Origin: CBDHFQ01 sp965262565 | GTDB lineage: Bacteria > Bacteroidota > Bacteroidia > J057 | NCBI GenBank assembly: GCA_965262565.1 | Contig: CBDHFQ010000036.1 | Span: 219,514 to 283,513 of the forward strand | Direction: 5' to 3' | Length of the DNA: 64,000 bases | In this document: in pieces, positions 37,314 to 47,340 of the stretch | Numbering within the stretch: position 1 is the first letter of the stretch | How the letters are laid out: each line of letters starts with the position of its first letter | Position numbers and translations under genes: made by a program | The notes under the pieces: generated by a model | Told to the model about the DNA's origin: nothing | What the model saw: the letters and a program-made list of their open reading frames with translations, nothing else | Databases searched by the model: none

Positions 37314-38681
37314 ATGGTGTTAAAGCGGTTTAGAATCAATGTATATCTACGAGTAGCGGGAATTATAGGATGCATATTGCTCCTGAAATACGGCATTTAT
37401 GAGCAGCCTGAATGGTTGATTACTAATACTGTACTGGTCATTTTGGCAATGGGCCTCGTGTATGAGTTGTTGCGATATGTGGAACGAACGAATCAAGATC
37501 TGGCCAACTTCCTTCTTTCCATAAAGCATAAGGACTTCATGCAGACATCTTCTCCTGTGGTAGAAGATGTGGCTTTTCCAGAACTTCATCATTCCTTCAA
37601 TGAAATTCGTTTAGCATATCAATCTCTTAGAGCAGAAAAAGAATCACATGCCCAATATCTGGATACTATTATTGAGCATGTTCAGGTAGCCTTAATTTGT
37701 TTTAGACCTGGAGGTGATATTGAGTTAATGAATCGTGCTGCAAAAAGATTACTGGACCGACCCTTTATGAGTAATATTAGCATACTAGAACGGGTAGATC
37801 CTTCATTGCTGAAAGTAGTACAAGAATTGACATCGGGAGAGAGCCAACTGGTGAAGGCATTAATCAATGAAGAGCTCCTTCATTTGGCCATTCAGTCGAC
37901 GCAATTCAAATTGCGGGGAAATGCGTATACATTAATTTCCATTCAAGATATTCGCTCAGAGTTAGATGAAAAGGAAGTAGAAACCTGGCATAAATTAATT
38001 CGAGTTCTTACTCATGAGATGATGAACTCCATTACTCCTATTGTTTCACTTACTCAGTCTATACAAGATATGTTGACCGAATCGGATGGAACAGCAAGAT
38101 CCTTTATCGACATTTCTGACGATATTGCAGAAGATATCAGGATGGGGCTTAGTTCTATAGAAGGAAGAGGTAGGGGATTACTTCATTTTGTGGAGGTGTA
38201 TCGAAATTTAACCCGCATTCCCATACCGCAATTTAATTTGGTGTCAATTACATCTATGTTCCAAAGGATTGAGCGATTGATGTATCCTATATTGGAACAG
38301 GAACATATACAACTGCTAGTCGATGTGCAGCCCGAAGATTTACAAATAACTGCTGATCAGGAGTTAGTTGAGCAGGTATTGATTAACCTCATTCAAAATG
38401 CGATAGAAGCATTTAAGTCAGCACCCGGAATTCCATCGCCCCTACTTACTTTGTCTGCAATGCAAAAAGAGCAGAAAAGAGTGTATCTACAACTTGAGGA
38501 TAATGCGGGGGGAATTGATCAGGAAATACAAGATAAAATATTTATTCCCTTCTTCTCTACTAAAAAGCAGGGATCAGGAATAGGTCTGAGTCTTTCCCGC
38601 CAGATCATGCGGCTCCATAAAGGAAGCATTAGCTTTCAGACTACTCAAGAAGAGGGAACTATATTTACCTTAATTTTTTAG
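37314..38681 (+). CDS. NtrY-like sensor histidine kinase
   Basis: A 455-residue protein. Two N-terminal membrane segments lie at about 10-27 and 35-52. A linker and a PAS-like domain follow (~110-220; HVQVALICFRPGGDIELMN). The dimerisation helix carries phospho-acceptor His234 in LTHEMMNSITPIVSL, and the ATPase domain (~340-455) has NLIQNAIEAF, DNAGGID, FIPFFSTK and GSGIGLSLSR. The HEMMNSITPI box is typical of NtrY/AtoS-type kinases that pair with NtrC-family regulators, but no such regulator is in the window. It is divergent from the PspC/M48-like pair, and a role in envelope stress is only inferred. Confidence 0.85.
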   Translation: MVLKRFRINVYLRVAGIIGCILLLKYGIYEQPEWLITNTVLVILAMGLVYELLRYVERTNQDLANFLLSIKHKDFMQTSSPVVEDVAFPELHHSFNEIRLAYQSLRAEKESHAQYLDTIIEHVQVALICFRPGGDIELMNRAAKRLLDRPFMSNISILERVDPSLLKVVQELTSGESQLVKALINEELLHLAIQSTQFKLRGNAYTLISIQDIRSELDEKEVETWHKLIRVLTHEMMNSITPIVSLTQSIQDMLTESDGTARSFIDISDDIAEDIRMGLSSIEGRGRGLLHFVEVYRNLTRIPIPQFNLVSITSMFQRIERLMYPILEQEHIQLLVDVQPEDLQITADQELVEQVLINLIQNAIEAFKSAPGIPSPLLTLSAMQKEQKRVYLQLEDNAGGIDQEIQDKIFIPFFSTKKQGSGIGLSLSRQIMRLHKGSISFQTTQEEGTIFTLIF

Positions 38682-38712
38682 GACAAATGTTATTTGATAG
38701 GACAATTTGTCC
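38681..38712 (+). terminator. Possible weak hairpin terminator after the kinase gene
   Basis: GGACAAAT (38681-38688) can pair with ATTTGTCC (38705-38712) across a 16-base loop directly after the TAG stop. No strong T tract follows, so the call is tentative. Confidence 0.35.
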
Positions 38713-39324
38713 CTTAAAATTATTCCTTGGCTGCTGTTCAAAGCAAATATTTTGTTTTATTTGACATGTAAATAAGATAAGAGCATTCAAACAATCTTTT
38801 GTTAACAGGTTTTGCTGCTTGAGGCCTTTTACAGTCTTATTCGCCTCCACTAATTAAACTTCTATCGCTGGAATAACATCACAATTGATGATAAAAATTC
38901 ATCTTAGCGTTAAATCACAAAATTATATATGATAGATATGCATCAATATTAACTGCTCGCACTTCATATATCTATATTTTTCGATGAATCTTTTTTGTGG
39001 CAAGAAGAAGCTATTTTTATTTTCCACATAAAACCAAAAATATTTCTCACTTATAAGTATTGATTCTTGAATCTCAATGCTACAACCTATTACATTTCCG
39101 ATACAGAAACACAGTAATCATTAAATTCACATACAAACCATCTATTTAAATAGGTAATACAAAAAACCAATGGAGGTAACAATTAATCTATTCTCCTAAA
39201 GAATGATACTATTTAACCATATAAGGCAATATTTTGAATTAAAAATAAGGGTAATATTTACAATAACAATATACTGATTGGAGTTAATAGTATAGAAATA
39301 TTATTTGAATAGTACCTTTCATCA
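38713..39324. other. About 610-bp AT-rich intergenic region before the DUF5060 gene
   Basis: No open frame or RNA gene is supported here. It presumably contains the promoter and regulator sites for the large secreted protein that follows. I could not identify a convincing TAnnTTTG box or an operator. Confidence 0.5.
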
Positions 39325-39357
39325 TTGATAATAATTATTATACAGGAATACTATCCC

Positions 39358-42300
39358 ATGCAAAAGTACAACTCTTACTTTTTTCCTAAACAACACTACC
39401 TTGCATTATTCCTCATTTGGCTTATTGGAACCTCATCAACCGTGTTCGGCCAAGCAAACAATGCCACTATTAGTGGGGAATTAAGAAAATGGCATAAGGT
39501 CACTCTAACATTCGAGGGACCACAGGCCAGTGAAACTGGTAACCCAAATCCTTTTTCCGATTACAACCTGGAAGTAACCTTTACGAATGGAGGCACTTCA
39601 TACAAAGTACCAGGATATTTTGCCGCAGATGGAGATGCTGCTAATTCATCTGCTAAAAGCGGAAATAAGTGGATAGCACATTTTGCTCCTGATAAGACTG
39701 GTAGCTGGTCCTATACAGTTTCATTCAAACAGGGAGATGATGTAGCGATTAATGGTGGAGGAACGAGCGGAGGATTTATGGATGGTGCTACCGGCTCTTT
39801 TAATGTAGGAGCATCAAACAAAACTGGCAGGGATTTCAGGGGAAAAGGAAGATTGAACTATGTAAATAAACATTATTTACAATTTGGAGAAACGGGAGAA
39901 TGGTTTGTCAAAGGAGGGGCTGATGCACCTGAAAATAAATTATCTTACACTGATTTTGATGATACTCCCAATGCTAAAAAAGATTGGGGGCCTCATGCCA
40001 GAGACTATTCCGCAGCCGATGCAGAAGCTTATACCTGGAAAAATGGCAAAGGGAAGAATTTATTGGGGGCGGTAGCTTATTTGGCTAACAAAGGAGCTAA
40101 TGCTTTTTCCTTCTTGACATACAGTCTGGATGGAGATGATAAAACAGTATTCCCGCATGTAAGCAAAGTAGCAGGAGTTCCTAAGTGGAATGATGTTCAT
40201 AAGGATCGCTTCGATGTATCTAAAATGGCGCAATGGGAAAAGATCTTTGAATATGCTGATAAGAAAGGTATGTTCTTACATTTCAAAACCCAGGAGACGG
40301 AGAATGATCAAAAAATGGATGGTGGCGGTGTAGGAAGGCAGCGTAAATTATACTACCGTGAATTAATAGCAAGGTTTGGACACCATCTAGGGCTTAACTG
40401 GAATCTAGGTGAGGAAAACACTCAAACAGATGGTGAAAGAAAGGCAATGGCAAAATATTTTGAAGATAATGATCCTTACCATCATTTGGTAGTAATTCAT
40501 ACTTACCCTAATCAGAAAGATCAGGTGTATACCCCTATGTTAGGGAATAAATCTGCTTTAACAGGTATATCTGTCCAAACCGGAAATGCAACTTATAATG
40601 AATTGCATGATAACGTAGTAGAATGGGTAAATAAATCTGTTCAGGCTGGAAAGCCATGGGTCGTAGCACTTGATGAACCCGGAAGTGCAGGAAAAGGGGT
40701 AGATAAAGATCCCAACGAACGAAAACTGGTCAGACATAAGGTGCTTTGGGCAACCTTAATGGCTGGAGGTGTTGGCGTAGAATATTACTATGGATACCAA
40801 ACGGGATGTTCGGACCTTACGTGTGAAGATCATAGAACGAGGGATCAGAAATATACTGATGTGGCACATGCCATCAATTTTTTTGAAAAGTATTTCCAGA
40901 AATATCTTCCCAATATCACAAGTGATGATGGGGCTACAGGAAATAATAGCGATTATGTGCTAAGAACTACCAATAAGTCAGCTTATGCTGTATATCTGCC
41001 TAATGGAGGTAATACTGGCATCAATTTACCTAATGGAAACTGGCAGTTAGCATGGTATAATCCGAGAAATGGGCAAATGGGTGGTTCATCTAATCACTCT
41101 GGTAATTTAACAGCTCCAAGTAATGATGATTGGGTAGCGCTCTTGACTAATGGAGAACCTGCACCAAATCCTGATCCAGTTCCAGACCCAACCCCAAATC
41201 CCGATCCTGTAGACTGTGAAACATATTCTGAAGTTGGAGGAATAGTGATGATGGAAGCAGAAAATACTAACTCTCCTATGGGTAAATGGATCGATCAGAA
41301 AAACGTAGGAGGTTATTCAGGAAGTGGACATATTGAATTCACAGGTAATGGTTCCAATGGAGGACCAGCAACTTCTCCTCTAAAATATACCTTTACTATC
41401 AATAAATCTGGATATTATCGCTTAAACATTAGGGCACATAAGCAATTAGATGGACAACCAGGTGATAAGAATAATGACGGTTATGTACGTGTAGAAGGAG
41501 ATTATAGCGCTGGACCTAAGGCTGGTAATAATCACAAGGACGATGCACCCTTGGCAGCACTTAAAAAAGATACCAAATTATATGGTGGAAATGCCAATGG
41601 TTGGGGATGGGCAGTAGAACTCGATTTAGGTGGTCATAATAATAAGCGTAATGCCGTATATAACTTTAAAGCAGGAGAAACATACACACTTTACGTTTCT
41701 GGCCGTTCCATCAAATGGAATATTGACCGAATTATTTTCTACCATCAGTCAGTGAATGTAAACGAAGCAAGAGGGGTTACTGAGGAAACTAAATGTGATG
41801 ATAAACCAAGCCCGACACCTGATCCTGACCCAACTCCGGAACCGGAACCAGAACCAGGAGATTGTGATCAAACTTATACATACAATGCCCTTACAGATTT
41901 CGCTATTGTAACTAATGGATTTAAACCAGCTTACAAAGACGATGCAAGAGGAGCATTAGCTATCAATGCTAAATTGTATAAAGATGAATATGCGGCTGCG
42001 AAGATCGATTTTAATGGTGTAGCCGGAAATTATAATATTACGCTTAACACCCTAACAGAACTGGATGGAGAATCTACCTACATCTTGAAAGTTGGAGGTA
42101 CAAAAGTAGGTGAATTTACGAATCCTGAAGCGACTAGTGATTACACTCCTTATCAGTATACCTTTGAAAATATCCCTGTAAAAAATGGGGATGGTATTCA
42201 GATTGAGTTTAATTCCGCTACCAATGGTAAGATTCCAGAAGGAGATGCTACAGCATATTCCAGAGGTAGATGGACTGAATTAAATTTAGTATGCGTTGAC

Positions 42301-44691
42301 GGAGAAGAACCTACCCCTAATCCCGATCCAAAACCAGATCCAGACCCAACACCAACTCCCGATCCTGATCCTGCAGATTGTGATACCTATACAGAAGTAG
42401 ACGGTTTGGTTATTATGGAGACAGAAAACACAGATTCTCCTCTAGGAAAATGGATCAACCAAAATGATGTGAACGGCTATACTGGAAGTGGTCATATTGA
42501 ATTTACAGGAAATGGATCTAACGGAGGACCTGCAACTTCACCTCTGAAGTACACATTTACTATTAATAAGGCAGGGTATTATCGCTTAAACATTCGTGCT
42601 CACAAACAGCTGGATGGTCAGCCTGGAGATAAGAATAATGACGGATATGTTCGTGTGGAAGGAGATTATGGTGCTGGTCCGGATCCTGGAGATAACCATA
42701 ACGATGATGCTCAACTCAAAGACTTAAAGAGAGATGTTAAGCTCTTTGGAGGAAACGCTGATGGATGGGGATGGGCCACACTACTCGATTTAGGAGGGCA
42801 TAACAACAAAAGAAATCCTATCTATAACTTTAAAGCAGGAGAGACTTATACTCTATATGTTTCAGGTAGATCTATCAAATGGAACATTGACCGCATCGTG
42901 TTCTTCCACGAATCCGTCAACCAAAATGATGCAAGAGATACCAAAAGGCCAGAAACTACCTGTACAGAAAACCCAAATCCAGAACCTGAGCCAGAACCTA
43001 CCCCCACACCAGAAGTACAAGAAATTCCTGGCATCATCCAGGCAGAGGATTTCAGTAATCAGCAAGGAATTGAAACAGAAGAAACAGGTGATGAAGGTGG
43101 TGGAGAAAATATAGGCTTTATTAATGGTGGTGATTTTGTAGAATACCTGATAAATGTAAAAAAAGCTGCCACTTATAATGTGAAATTAAGAGTAGCCAGT
43201 AATTCTCAGGGTGGAGATATAGAATTCAAAGTGGGTAATAATAACTTAGCTGAGGTCAATGTAGAAGGAACTGGTGGATGGCAGACGTATACTACGTTGG
43301 AAACTACTATGGACCTATCCGAAGGTGAACAAACTTTAAGATTAGATTTTAAAGGAACTGCTGGAGGATTATTTAATATCAATTGGATGGAATTCGCAGA
43401 GGCAACAGACCCAGAACCAGATCCAACACCAGATCCAACACCAGATCCTGACCCGACACCTGATCCAGATCCAACCCCGGACCCAGATCCAGTAGATCCT
43501 AATGAAGATAAAGTAGGATTAAGGGTCGTAGAGCAAATAGATTGTGAGGCTGGTTCATATTGTGTCAGTATCCAAATAAAAGCAGAAGCAGATACTTTCA
43601 AGATAGGTACTTCTTCATTATTTCTAGATTACAATCCAGATGTCATAGGCTATAAAGACTATACATCTACTACCTTTAATGGTAGCTCCCAATGTATTGC
43701 TGATGTCGCTACAGCTTGGAGAGAGCATGTCATTGATGGAACTTCTGTTCCCGGTAAAATTAACCTGACCCTTACTTTGGAGAGTAATGAGTATAGCTGT
43801 CCTGTTGTAGGGAGTGAATGGATAGAAATAGGAACGGCTTGCTTTGAACTTAAGGACGAAACAGGAAATCCTCAAATACAATTTAATGAAGCAAACACCA
43901 GCTTTAATAGACACGATCCAAATAATGGGACCAAAAGCATTCCGATTCATAGAATGTTGGGAGTAGATCAGGTCATTGATTGTAATGCCACTCCAGAGCC
44001 GGAACCTGAGCCTACACCTACCAAAGGAGCTAAAGTTAAAGTTAAAGCGATGTTTACTTCTTTTGTAGACCAGGAAACGGGAACTATGTCAAGTGAGTTA
44101 GTAGAGAAAAATCTATTACCTGCCAAGCAACCCTTCAACATTGCACCTTTCAACTATGAAGGAACAGAGGAAATAGATAGTATGAAAGTGAATATCGTTG
44201 ACTGGGTATATGTAGAAGCTAGACCTGTGGGGAATTTAACTGAAATCCTTGCCAAAAAAGCGGCCTTATTGATGGAGGATGGGATGATTCACGATGTAGC
44301 TACTGGAGAAGAATTAACCTTCGATAGTTTAGCATCAGGTGATTACCTCCTTGCTGTCTATCATAAGAGCCATTTGGCAATTATGACTGCAAACCCAATC
44401 CCCTTTAAGGATAGTGAAGCTGAACTATTTGATTTCACTAATGACCCAAGCAAAATTTATGGCAATAATCAATTGAATCCAATTAACGCCATTTTCGCTT
44501 TCAAGTGCGGAGATTTTGACCAAAATGGAATCGTTAATAACATCGATTTCAATCTCTGGAAGAGTCAGGGAGCAGCTCTGGATGTATATTCCCCTATAGA
44601 TGCAGATGGAAATGGAATCGTCAACAATCTCGATTTCAACCTTTGGAAAGCTTTCAGAAGTTCTCTTGGAGTTACAGAACTTAGAAAATAG
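39358..44691 (+). CDS. Secreted multidomain DUF5060 glycoside-hydrolase-like protein with CBM-like modules and dockerin-like end
   Basis: The protein is 1777 residues from ATG 39358, which places a signal peptide at 1-31; a TTG at 39325 is less likely. Domains: DUF5060 (~36-130); a glycoside-hydrolase-like barrel (~145-560) with candidate acids in WNLGEEN and ALDEPG, ending in a collagen-binding-like strand region; a CBM-like module (620-805); a different beta module (~836-980); a second copy of the first module (1008-1193); a CBM6-like domain (~1220-1350, IIQAEDF and GDFVEYLINV); a cohesin-like beta domain (~1385-1540); and the 222-residue C-terminal module (1556-1777). Pro-Asp-rich linkers join most domains. 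It is probably a surface or secreted polysaccharide-degrading enzyme; the substrate is not evident. Confidence 0.8.
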   Translation: MQKYNSYFFPKQHYLALFLIWLIGTSSTVFGQANNATISGELRKWHKVTLTFEGPQASETGNPNPFSDYNLEVTFTNGGTSYKVPGYFAADGDAANSSAKSGNKWIAHFAPDKTGSWSYTVSFKQGDDVAINGGGTSGGFMDGATGSFNVGASNKTGRDFRGKGRLNYVNKHYLQFGETGEWFVKGGADAPENKLSYTDFDDTPNAKKDWGPHARDYSAADAEAYTWKNGKGKNLLGAVAYLANKGANAFSFLTYSLDGDDKTVFPHVSKVAGVPKWNDVHKDRFDVSKMAQWEKIFEYADKKGMFLHFKTQETENDQKMDGGGVGRQRKLYYRELIARFGHHLGLNWNLGEENTQTDGERKAMAKYFEDNDPYHHLVVIHTYPNQKDQVYTPMLGNKSALTGISVQTGNATYNELHDNVVEWVNKSVQAGKPWVVALDEPGSAGKGVDKDPNERKLVRHKVLWATLMAGGVGVEYYYGYQTGCSDLTCEDHRTRDQKYTDVAHAINFFEKYFQKYLPNITSDDGATGNNSDYVLRTTNKSAYAVYLPNGGNTGINLPNGNWQLAWYNPRNGQMGGSSNHSGNLTAPSNDDWVALLTNGEPAPNPDPVPDPTPNPDPVDCETYSEVGGIVMMEAENTNSPMGKWIDQKNVGGYSGSGHIEFTGNGSNGGPATSPLKYTFTINKSGYYRLNIRAHKQLDGQPGDKNNDGYVRVEGDYSAGPKAGNNHKDDAPLAALKKDTKLYGGNANGWGWAVELDLGGHNNKRNAVYNFKAGETYTLYVSGRSIKWNIDRIIFYHQSVNVNEARGVTEETKCDDKPSPTPDPDPTPEPEPEPGDCDQTYTYNALTDFAIVTNGFKPAYKDDARGALAINAKLYKDEYAAAKIDFNGVAGNYNITLNTLTELDGESTYILKVGGTKVGEFTNPEATSDYTPYQYTFENIPVKNGDGIQIEFNSATNGKIPEGDATAYSRGRWTELNLVCVDGEEPTPNPDPKPDPDPTPTPDPDPADCDTYTEVDGLVIMETENTDSPLGKWINQNDVNGYTGSGHIEFTGNGSNGGPATSPLKYTFTINKAGYYRLNIRAHKQLDGQPGDKNNDGYVRVEGDYGAGPDPGDNHNDDAQLKDLKRDVKLFGGNADGWGWATLLDLGGHNNKRNPIYNFKAGETYTLYVSGRSIKWNIDRIVFFHESVNQNDARDTKRPETTCTENPNPEPEPEPTPTPEVQEIPGIIQAEDFSNQQGIETEETGDEGGGENIGFINGGDFVEYLINVKKAATYNVKLRVASNSQGGDIEFKVGNNNLAEVNVEGTGGWQTYTTLETTMDLSEGEQTLRLDFKGTAGGLFNINWMEFAEATDPEPDPTPDPTPDPDPTPDPDPTPDPDPVDPNEDKVGLRVVEQIDCEAGSYCVSIQIKAEADTFKIGTSSLFLDYNPDVIGYKDYTSTTFNGSSQCIADVATAWREHVIDGTSVPGKINLTLTLESNEYSCPVVGSEWIEIGTACFELKDETGNPQIQFNEANTSFNRHDPNNGTKSIPIHRMLGVDQVIDCNATPEPEPEPTPTKGAKVKVKAMFTSFVDQETGTMSSELVEKNLLPAKQPFNIAPFNYEGTEEIDSMKVNIVDWVYVEARPVGNLTEILAKKAALLMEDGMIHDVATGEELTFDSLASGDYLLAVYHKSHLAIMTANPIPFKDSEAELFDFTNDPSKIYGNNQLNPINAIFAFKCGDFDQNGIVNNIDFNLWKSQGAALDVYSPIDADGNGIVNNLDFNLWKAFRSSLGVTELRK
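41215..41772 (+). repeat. First copy of a 186-residue CBM-like module
   Basis: This in-frame segment encodes residues 620-805 of the large protein. It aligns without gaps to 42379-42936 (also 558 bp). Both copies keep IEFTGNGSNGGPATSPLKYT and YTLYVSGRSIKWNIDRI, while codons differ widely, so the duplication is old and the protein sequence has been kept by selection. Confidence 0.8.
42379..42936 (+). repeat. Second copy of the 186-residue CBM-like module
   Basis: This in-frame copy starts 1164 bp after the first and has exactly the same length. Differences cluster in the part with GAGPDPGDNHNDDAQLKDLK, which suggests tuning of one loop. Confidence 0.8.
44023..44691 (+). other. Shared 222-residue C-terminal module (copy A), with dockerin-like calcium loops
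   Basis: Residues 1556-1777 of the DUF5060 protein. The module starts at KGAKVKVKAMF, contains FVDWVYVEARPV-like DWVYVEA and YHKSHLAIM, and ends with two calcium-loop repeats, DFDQNGIVNNIDFNLW and DADGNGIVNNLDFNLW. The same module with the same length ends the PQQ dehydrogenase fusion at 53648-54316. Confidence 0.8.
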
Positions 44692-44794
44692 CAATATAGT
44701 AACAAGGAAAATAGGAAGTCCTGAACATACGAGTTGTTACCAAGTGTAAATACTCCAACATCCCAGGACCACGATGTCTAATCGAACATAATTT

Positions 44795-44829
44795 ATCGGT
44801 GCAGGAATTCCTGCACCGATTTTTCTTTT
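44795..44829 (+). terminator. Strong rho-independent terminator after the DUF5060 gene
   Basis: ATCGGTGCAGG (44795-44805), the loop AATT and CCTGCACCGAT (44810-44820) form a perfect 11-bp stem followed by TTTTCTTTT. It ends transcription before the convergent glycerophosphodiesterase gene. Confidence 0.9.
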
Positions 44830-44904
44830 AGAATTATTTCTACCTTAACCTGGATGATGACCTACGTTAGAAAAGCTCAAAAAAAAATTAGCAGATTCGT
44901 TTCC

Positions 44905-45831
44905 TTAATTATGCATACCTTTTGATCTTAAATATTCCAAAAGTAAAGCAGGCCGGTCTGTTTGAATCATGTCTACCTTCCTATCTAAAAACCAGTCGTA
45001 TGTGCTGGGATCAATAGCTGCTTTACGATCATCATGACCAGCACAATGATGGGGCCAAAGCGAGTTTACCCAAACTCCTGCTCCAGCCTCACGAATTTCA
45101 TCGAACAATTCAATCGTCCCAATAGTATCTGATGGCACAGTAAACTCAAATGCAATAGGTAAATTGTTTTCCAGATAGTCATAAATGATAGAATCAGCTT
45201 GAGGATCAGGCAAACGAATGATGGGCATGAAGTATACTTGATCTAAATATTGGCCAAATTCCTCTTCTACTTTGCTTCTGGATTTAGCTCCCTTGATAAC
45301 GATTTGATTCAATGTGCCTGTCTTTTCTGCTATAGAAATACATTTGTCAAATATGTCATAGCTTTTATCCAAATTAATAAGAATTTTGTCCTTGGCCACC
45401 ATTAAAGCCTCTTCTAAGGTAGGCACTTGATGTTCTGTAGGCACATTTAATCCATCAACTAAACGTACGCTTTTAATTGAGTCAAAAGTCCAGTCACTCA
45501 CTTTCCCTTCTCCGTTAGTGGTACGATCTATCGTTTCGTCATGCATAAGTACTAAAGTGCCATCCCTGGTTTCCCTCACATCAATTTCTACCATATCGAC
45601 ATTCATGCTGATACAATTTTTAATAGCCTGGAGTGAATTCTCCGGGGCATTTCGCCAATCTCCCCGGTGAGCCACAACGATAATTTCATCATTATGGGAA
45701 TCTTCAAGATTCTGAATGAGTTGCTCTATACTTTTCCCTTCCCTATCAATTACTTTTTTTTCAGTTTGATGTGAGGAAGTACAGCTAAATAAGAAAAAAG
45801 TGGTTAAGATAAATAAATGGGTTCTTTCCAT
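44905..45831 (-). CDS. Glycerophosphodiester phosphodiesterase family lipoprotein
   Basis: A protein of about 308 residues from ATG 45831, with lipoprotein signal FFLFSC (lipidated Cys17). The GDPD barrel shows VVAHRGDWRNAPENSLQA, DMVEIDVRETRDGTLVLMHD and TIDRTTNGEG, so the catalytic HRG, EID and HD residues are all present. The family splits glycerophosphodiesters into glycerol-3-phosphate and an alcohol. It follows susD by 41-68 bp and is probably cotranscribed with susC and susD, which suggests that the imported ligand carries a phosphodiester. This is inference. The protein is expected at the outer membrane or in the periplasm. Confidence 0.85.
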   Translation of the reverse strand: MERTHLFILTTFFLFSCTSSHQTEKKVIDREGKSIEQLIQNLEDSHNDEIIVVAHRGDWRNAPENSLQAIKNCISMNVDMVEIDVRETRDGTLVLMHDETIDRTTNGEGKVSDWTFDSIKSVRLVDGLNVPTEHQVPTLEEALMVAKDKILINLDKSYDIFDKCISIAEKTGTLNQIVIKGAKSRSKVEEEFGQYLDQVYFMPIIRLPDPQADSIIYDYLENNLPIAFEFTVPSDTIGTIELFDEIREAGAGVWVNSLWPHHCAGHDDRKAAIDPSTYDWFLDRKVDMIQTDRPALLLEYLRSKGMHN

Positions 45832-45899
45832 ATTGATAAAAATTATAATACCTGACACCTAAAAGATGCCAGGTACCAGAATTATTTTGTCCAATTAAA

Positions 45900-47309
45900 T
45901 TAATATCCTGCATTCTGGCTTATCGCCGGGTCAGTATCTATCTGGCTCTGTGGGATGGGAAGCAACAAGTTATTTTCGTTGATCACCACATTTTTACCAT
46001 TTTCTGCAAACCAATTATTCATAGTTGTTACAGCGGTTCCATATCTCTTCAAATCAAACCAACGATGTCCCTCGCCGATAAATTCAAATCGTCTTTCCAT
46101 TTCTATGGCAGCTCTCACTTCATCCTGGGTAATGGCGATAGTACTTCCAAGACCTGCGCGATTTCTAACTTCATTGAGTTGAATTACAGCATCTACAGAA
46201 TTGCCAGTTTCATTTAGCGCCTCAGCATATTTTAGTAATACATCTGCATAACGAATGACATAATAGTCACTTCCTCCATCATTAACTCCTGTAGGCGATA
46301 CTTCATATTTCAATGAAAAGTAAAATGGATTCGCAGCAGAATCTAATCCTACATAATCAGATTTTCTGGTATCTCCCTCCTCAAAAGAATTGACAAACTC
46401 CGTAGAAGGTAAGTTATGGCCTTTTGCATTCGCAGTAGTACCAGATGGTCTGAACTGAGAAGCTGCTGGACTTCCCTCCACATTACCATTTACACCACTG
46501 GCAAATTGTACTTCGAATAAAATTTCACTATTTCCTTCATTAGCCACCCCAAATAGCTCGGCCGTGGAAGGAACAAGACTGTATACTCCAGAGGTTACCA
46601 CTGCCTGATAATTAGCTAAAGCCTCACTATGCTTACCCTGAGTCATTTGAACATCTCCCAGTAAAGCTTGAGCAGCTCCTTTCGCAGGCCTGGCTGGCAA
46701 TTTAGCAACTGGAAGACCGGCAATAGCTTCATTTAAGTCAACCTCAATTTGACTATATACTTGTGCAGCAGGGGTACGACCTTGCCCAAAAAAATCAGAA
46801 GGGTTTTCTGTTTCTTCTAATACCAAAGGTACATCACCATACAAACGCACAAGATTATAGTACAATAAAGCTCTCACGAACTTCATTTCTGCTATTCTAA
46901 TCGCTTTATTACTGGCATCGTCAAAATTAATTTCATTAATACGGTTGAGAACCACATTAGTACGTTGAATTCCTTCAAAGGATTCTCTCCAAATATCTCC
47001 TACTAAATCATTTCCTGCATTTGTAGAAAAATCGTCTAACTGCCCAAAACGACCTCCATCATTAGCAGCAATTTCCTCAAAAGAATCCTCAGCAGAAATC
47101 TCTCCTACTCCAATTAAATCCAATCCATACAGACCACCATTTTGCAATTGAGCGTAAACGCCGGCGATAGCACTTTCCAATTCTGGCTCACTTGAAAAGA
47201 AGGTATCGGCGGCTTTTTCAGTAATAGGAACCAAATTCAACTCGTCTTCACAGGAGAAAAATATGAAGGAGGATAAAGTTAATAAGAGTATATATTTATT
47301 GATTTTCAT
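45900..47309 (-). CDS. susD: SusD/RagB family outer-membrane ligand-binding lipoprotein
   Basis: A 469-residue lipoprotein (signal SSFIFFSC, lipidated Cys20). It has the SusD pattern of TPR-like helices, with LVPITEKAADTFFSSEPELE near the start, NRINEINFDD-type helices, RALLYYNLVRLYGDVPLVLEE, and near the end YADVLLKYAEALNETGNS with ERRFEFIGEGHRWFDLKRY. It forms the lid over the SusC pore and delivers the ligand. It starts 31 bp after the susC stop, the usual arrangement. Confidence 0.92.
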   Translation of the reverse strand: MKINKYILLLTLSSFIFFSCEDELNLVPITEKAADTFFSSEPELESAIAGVYAQLQNGGLYGLDLIGVGEISAEDSFEEIAANDGGRFGQLDDFSTNAGNDLVGDIWRESFEGIQRTNVVLNRINEINFDDASNKAIRIAEMKFVRALLYYNLVRLYGDVPLVLEETENPSDFFGQGRTPAAQVYSQIEVDLNEAIAGLPVAKLPARPAKGAAQALLGDVQMTQGKHSEALANYQAVVTSGVYSLVPSTAELFGVANEGNSEILFEVQFASGVNGNVEGSPAASQFRPSGTTANAKGHNLPSTEFVNSFEEGDTRKSDYVGLDSAANPFYFSLKYEVSPTGVNDGGSDYYVIRYADVLLKYAEALNETGNSVDAVIQLNEVRNRAGLGSTIAITQDEVRAAIEMERRFEFIGEGHRWFDLKRYGTAVTTMNNWFAENGKNVVINENNLLLPIPQSQIDTDPAISQNAGY

Positions 47310-47340
47310 TGTCTGATAATTTTGATGCGAGATAAATAAA

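Noticed and set aside
39001..39324. Promoter box for the DUF5060 gene
   Set aside because: Several TATTTT runs occur, but none fits TAnnTTTG with a matching upstream box.
43411..43500. Tandem short repeats as a possible CRISPR-like or minisatellite array
   Set aside because: They are in-frame codons for Pro-Asp-Pro-Thr linkers inside the DUF5060 protein, with no spacers.
43206..43601. Antisense open frame rich in Gly-Ser-Val repeats
   Set aside because: It is the mirror of the Pro-Asp linker codons on the opposite strand and has no independent support.
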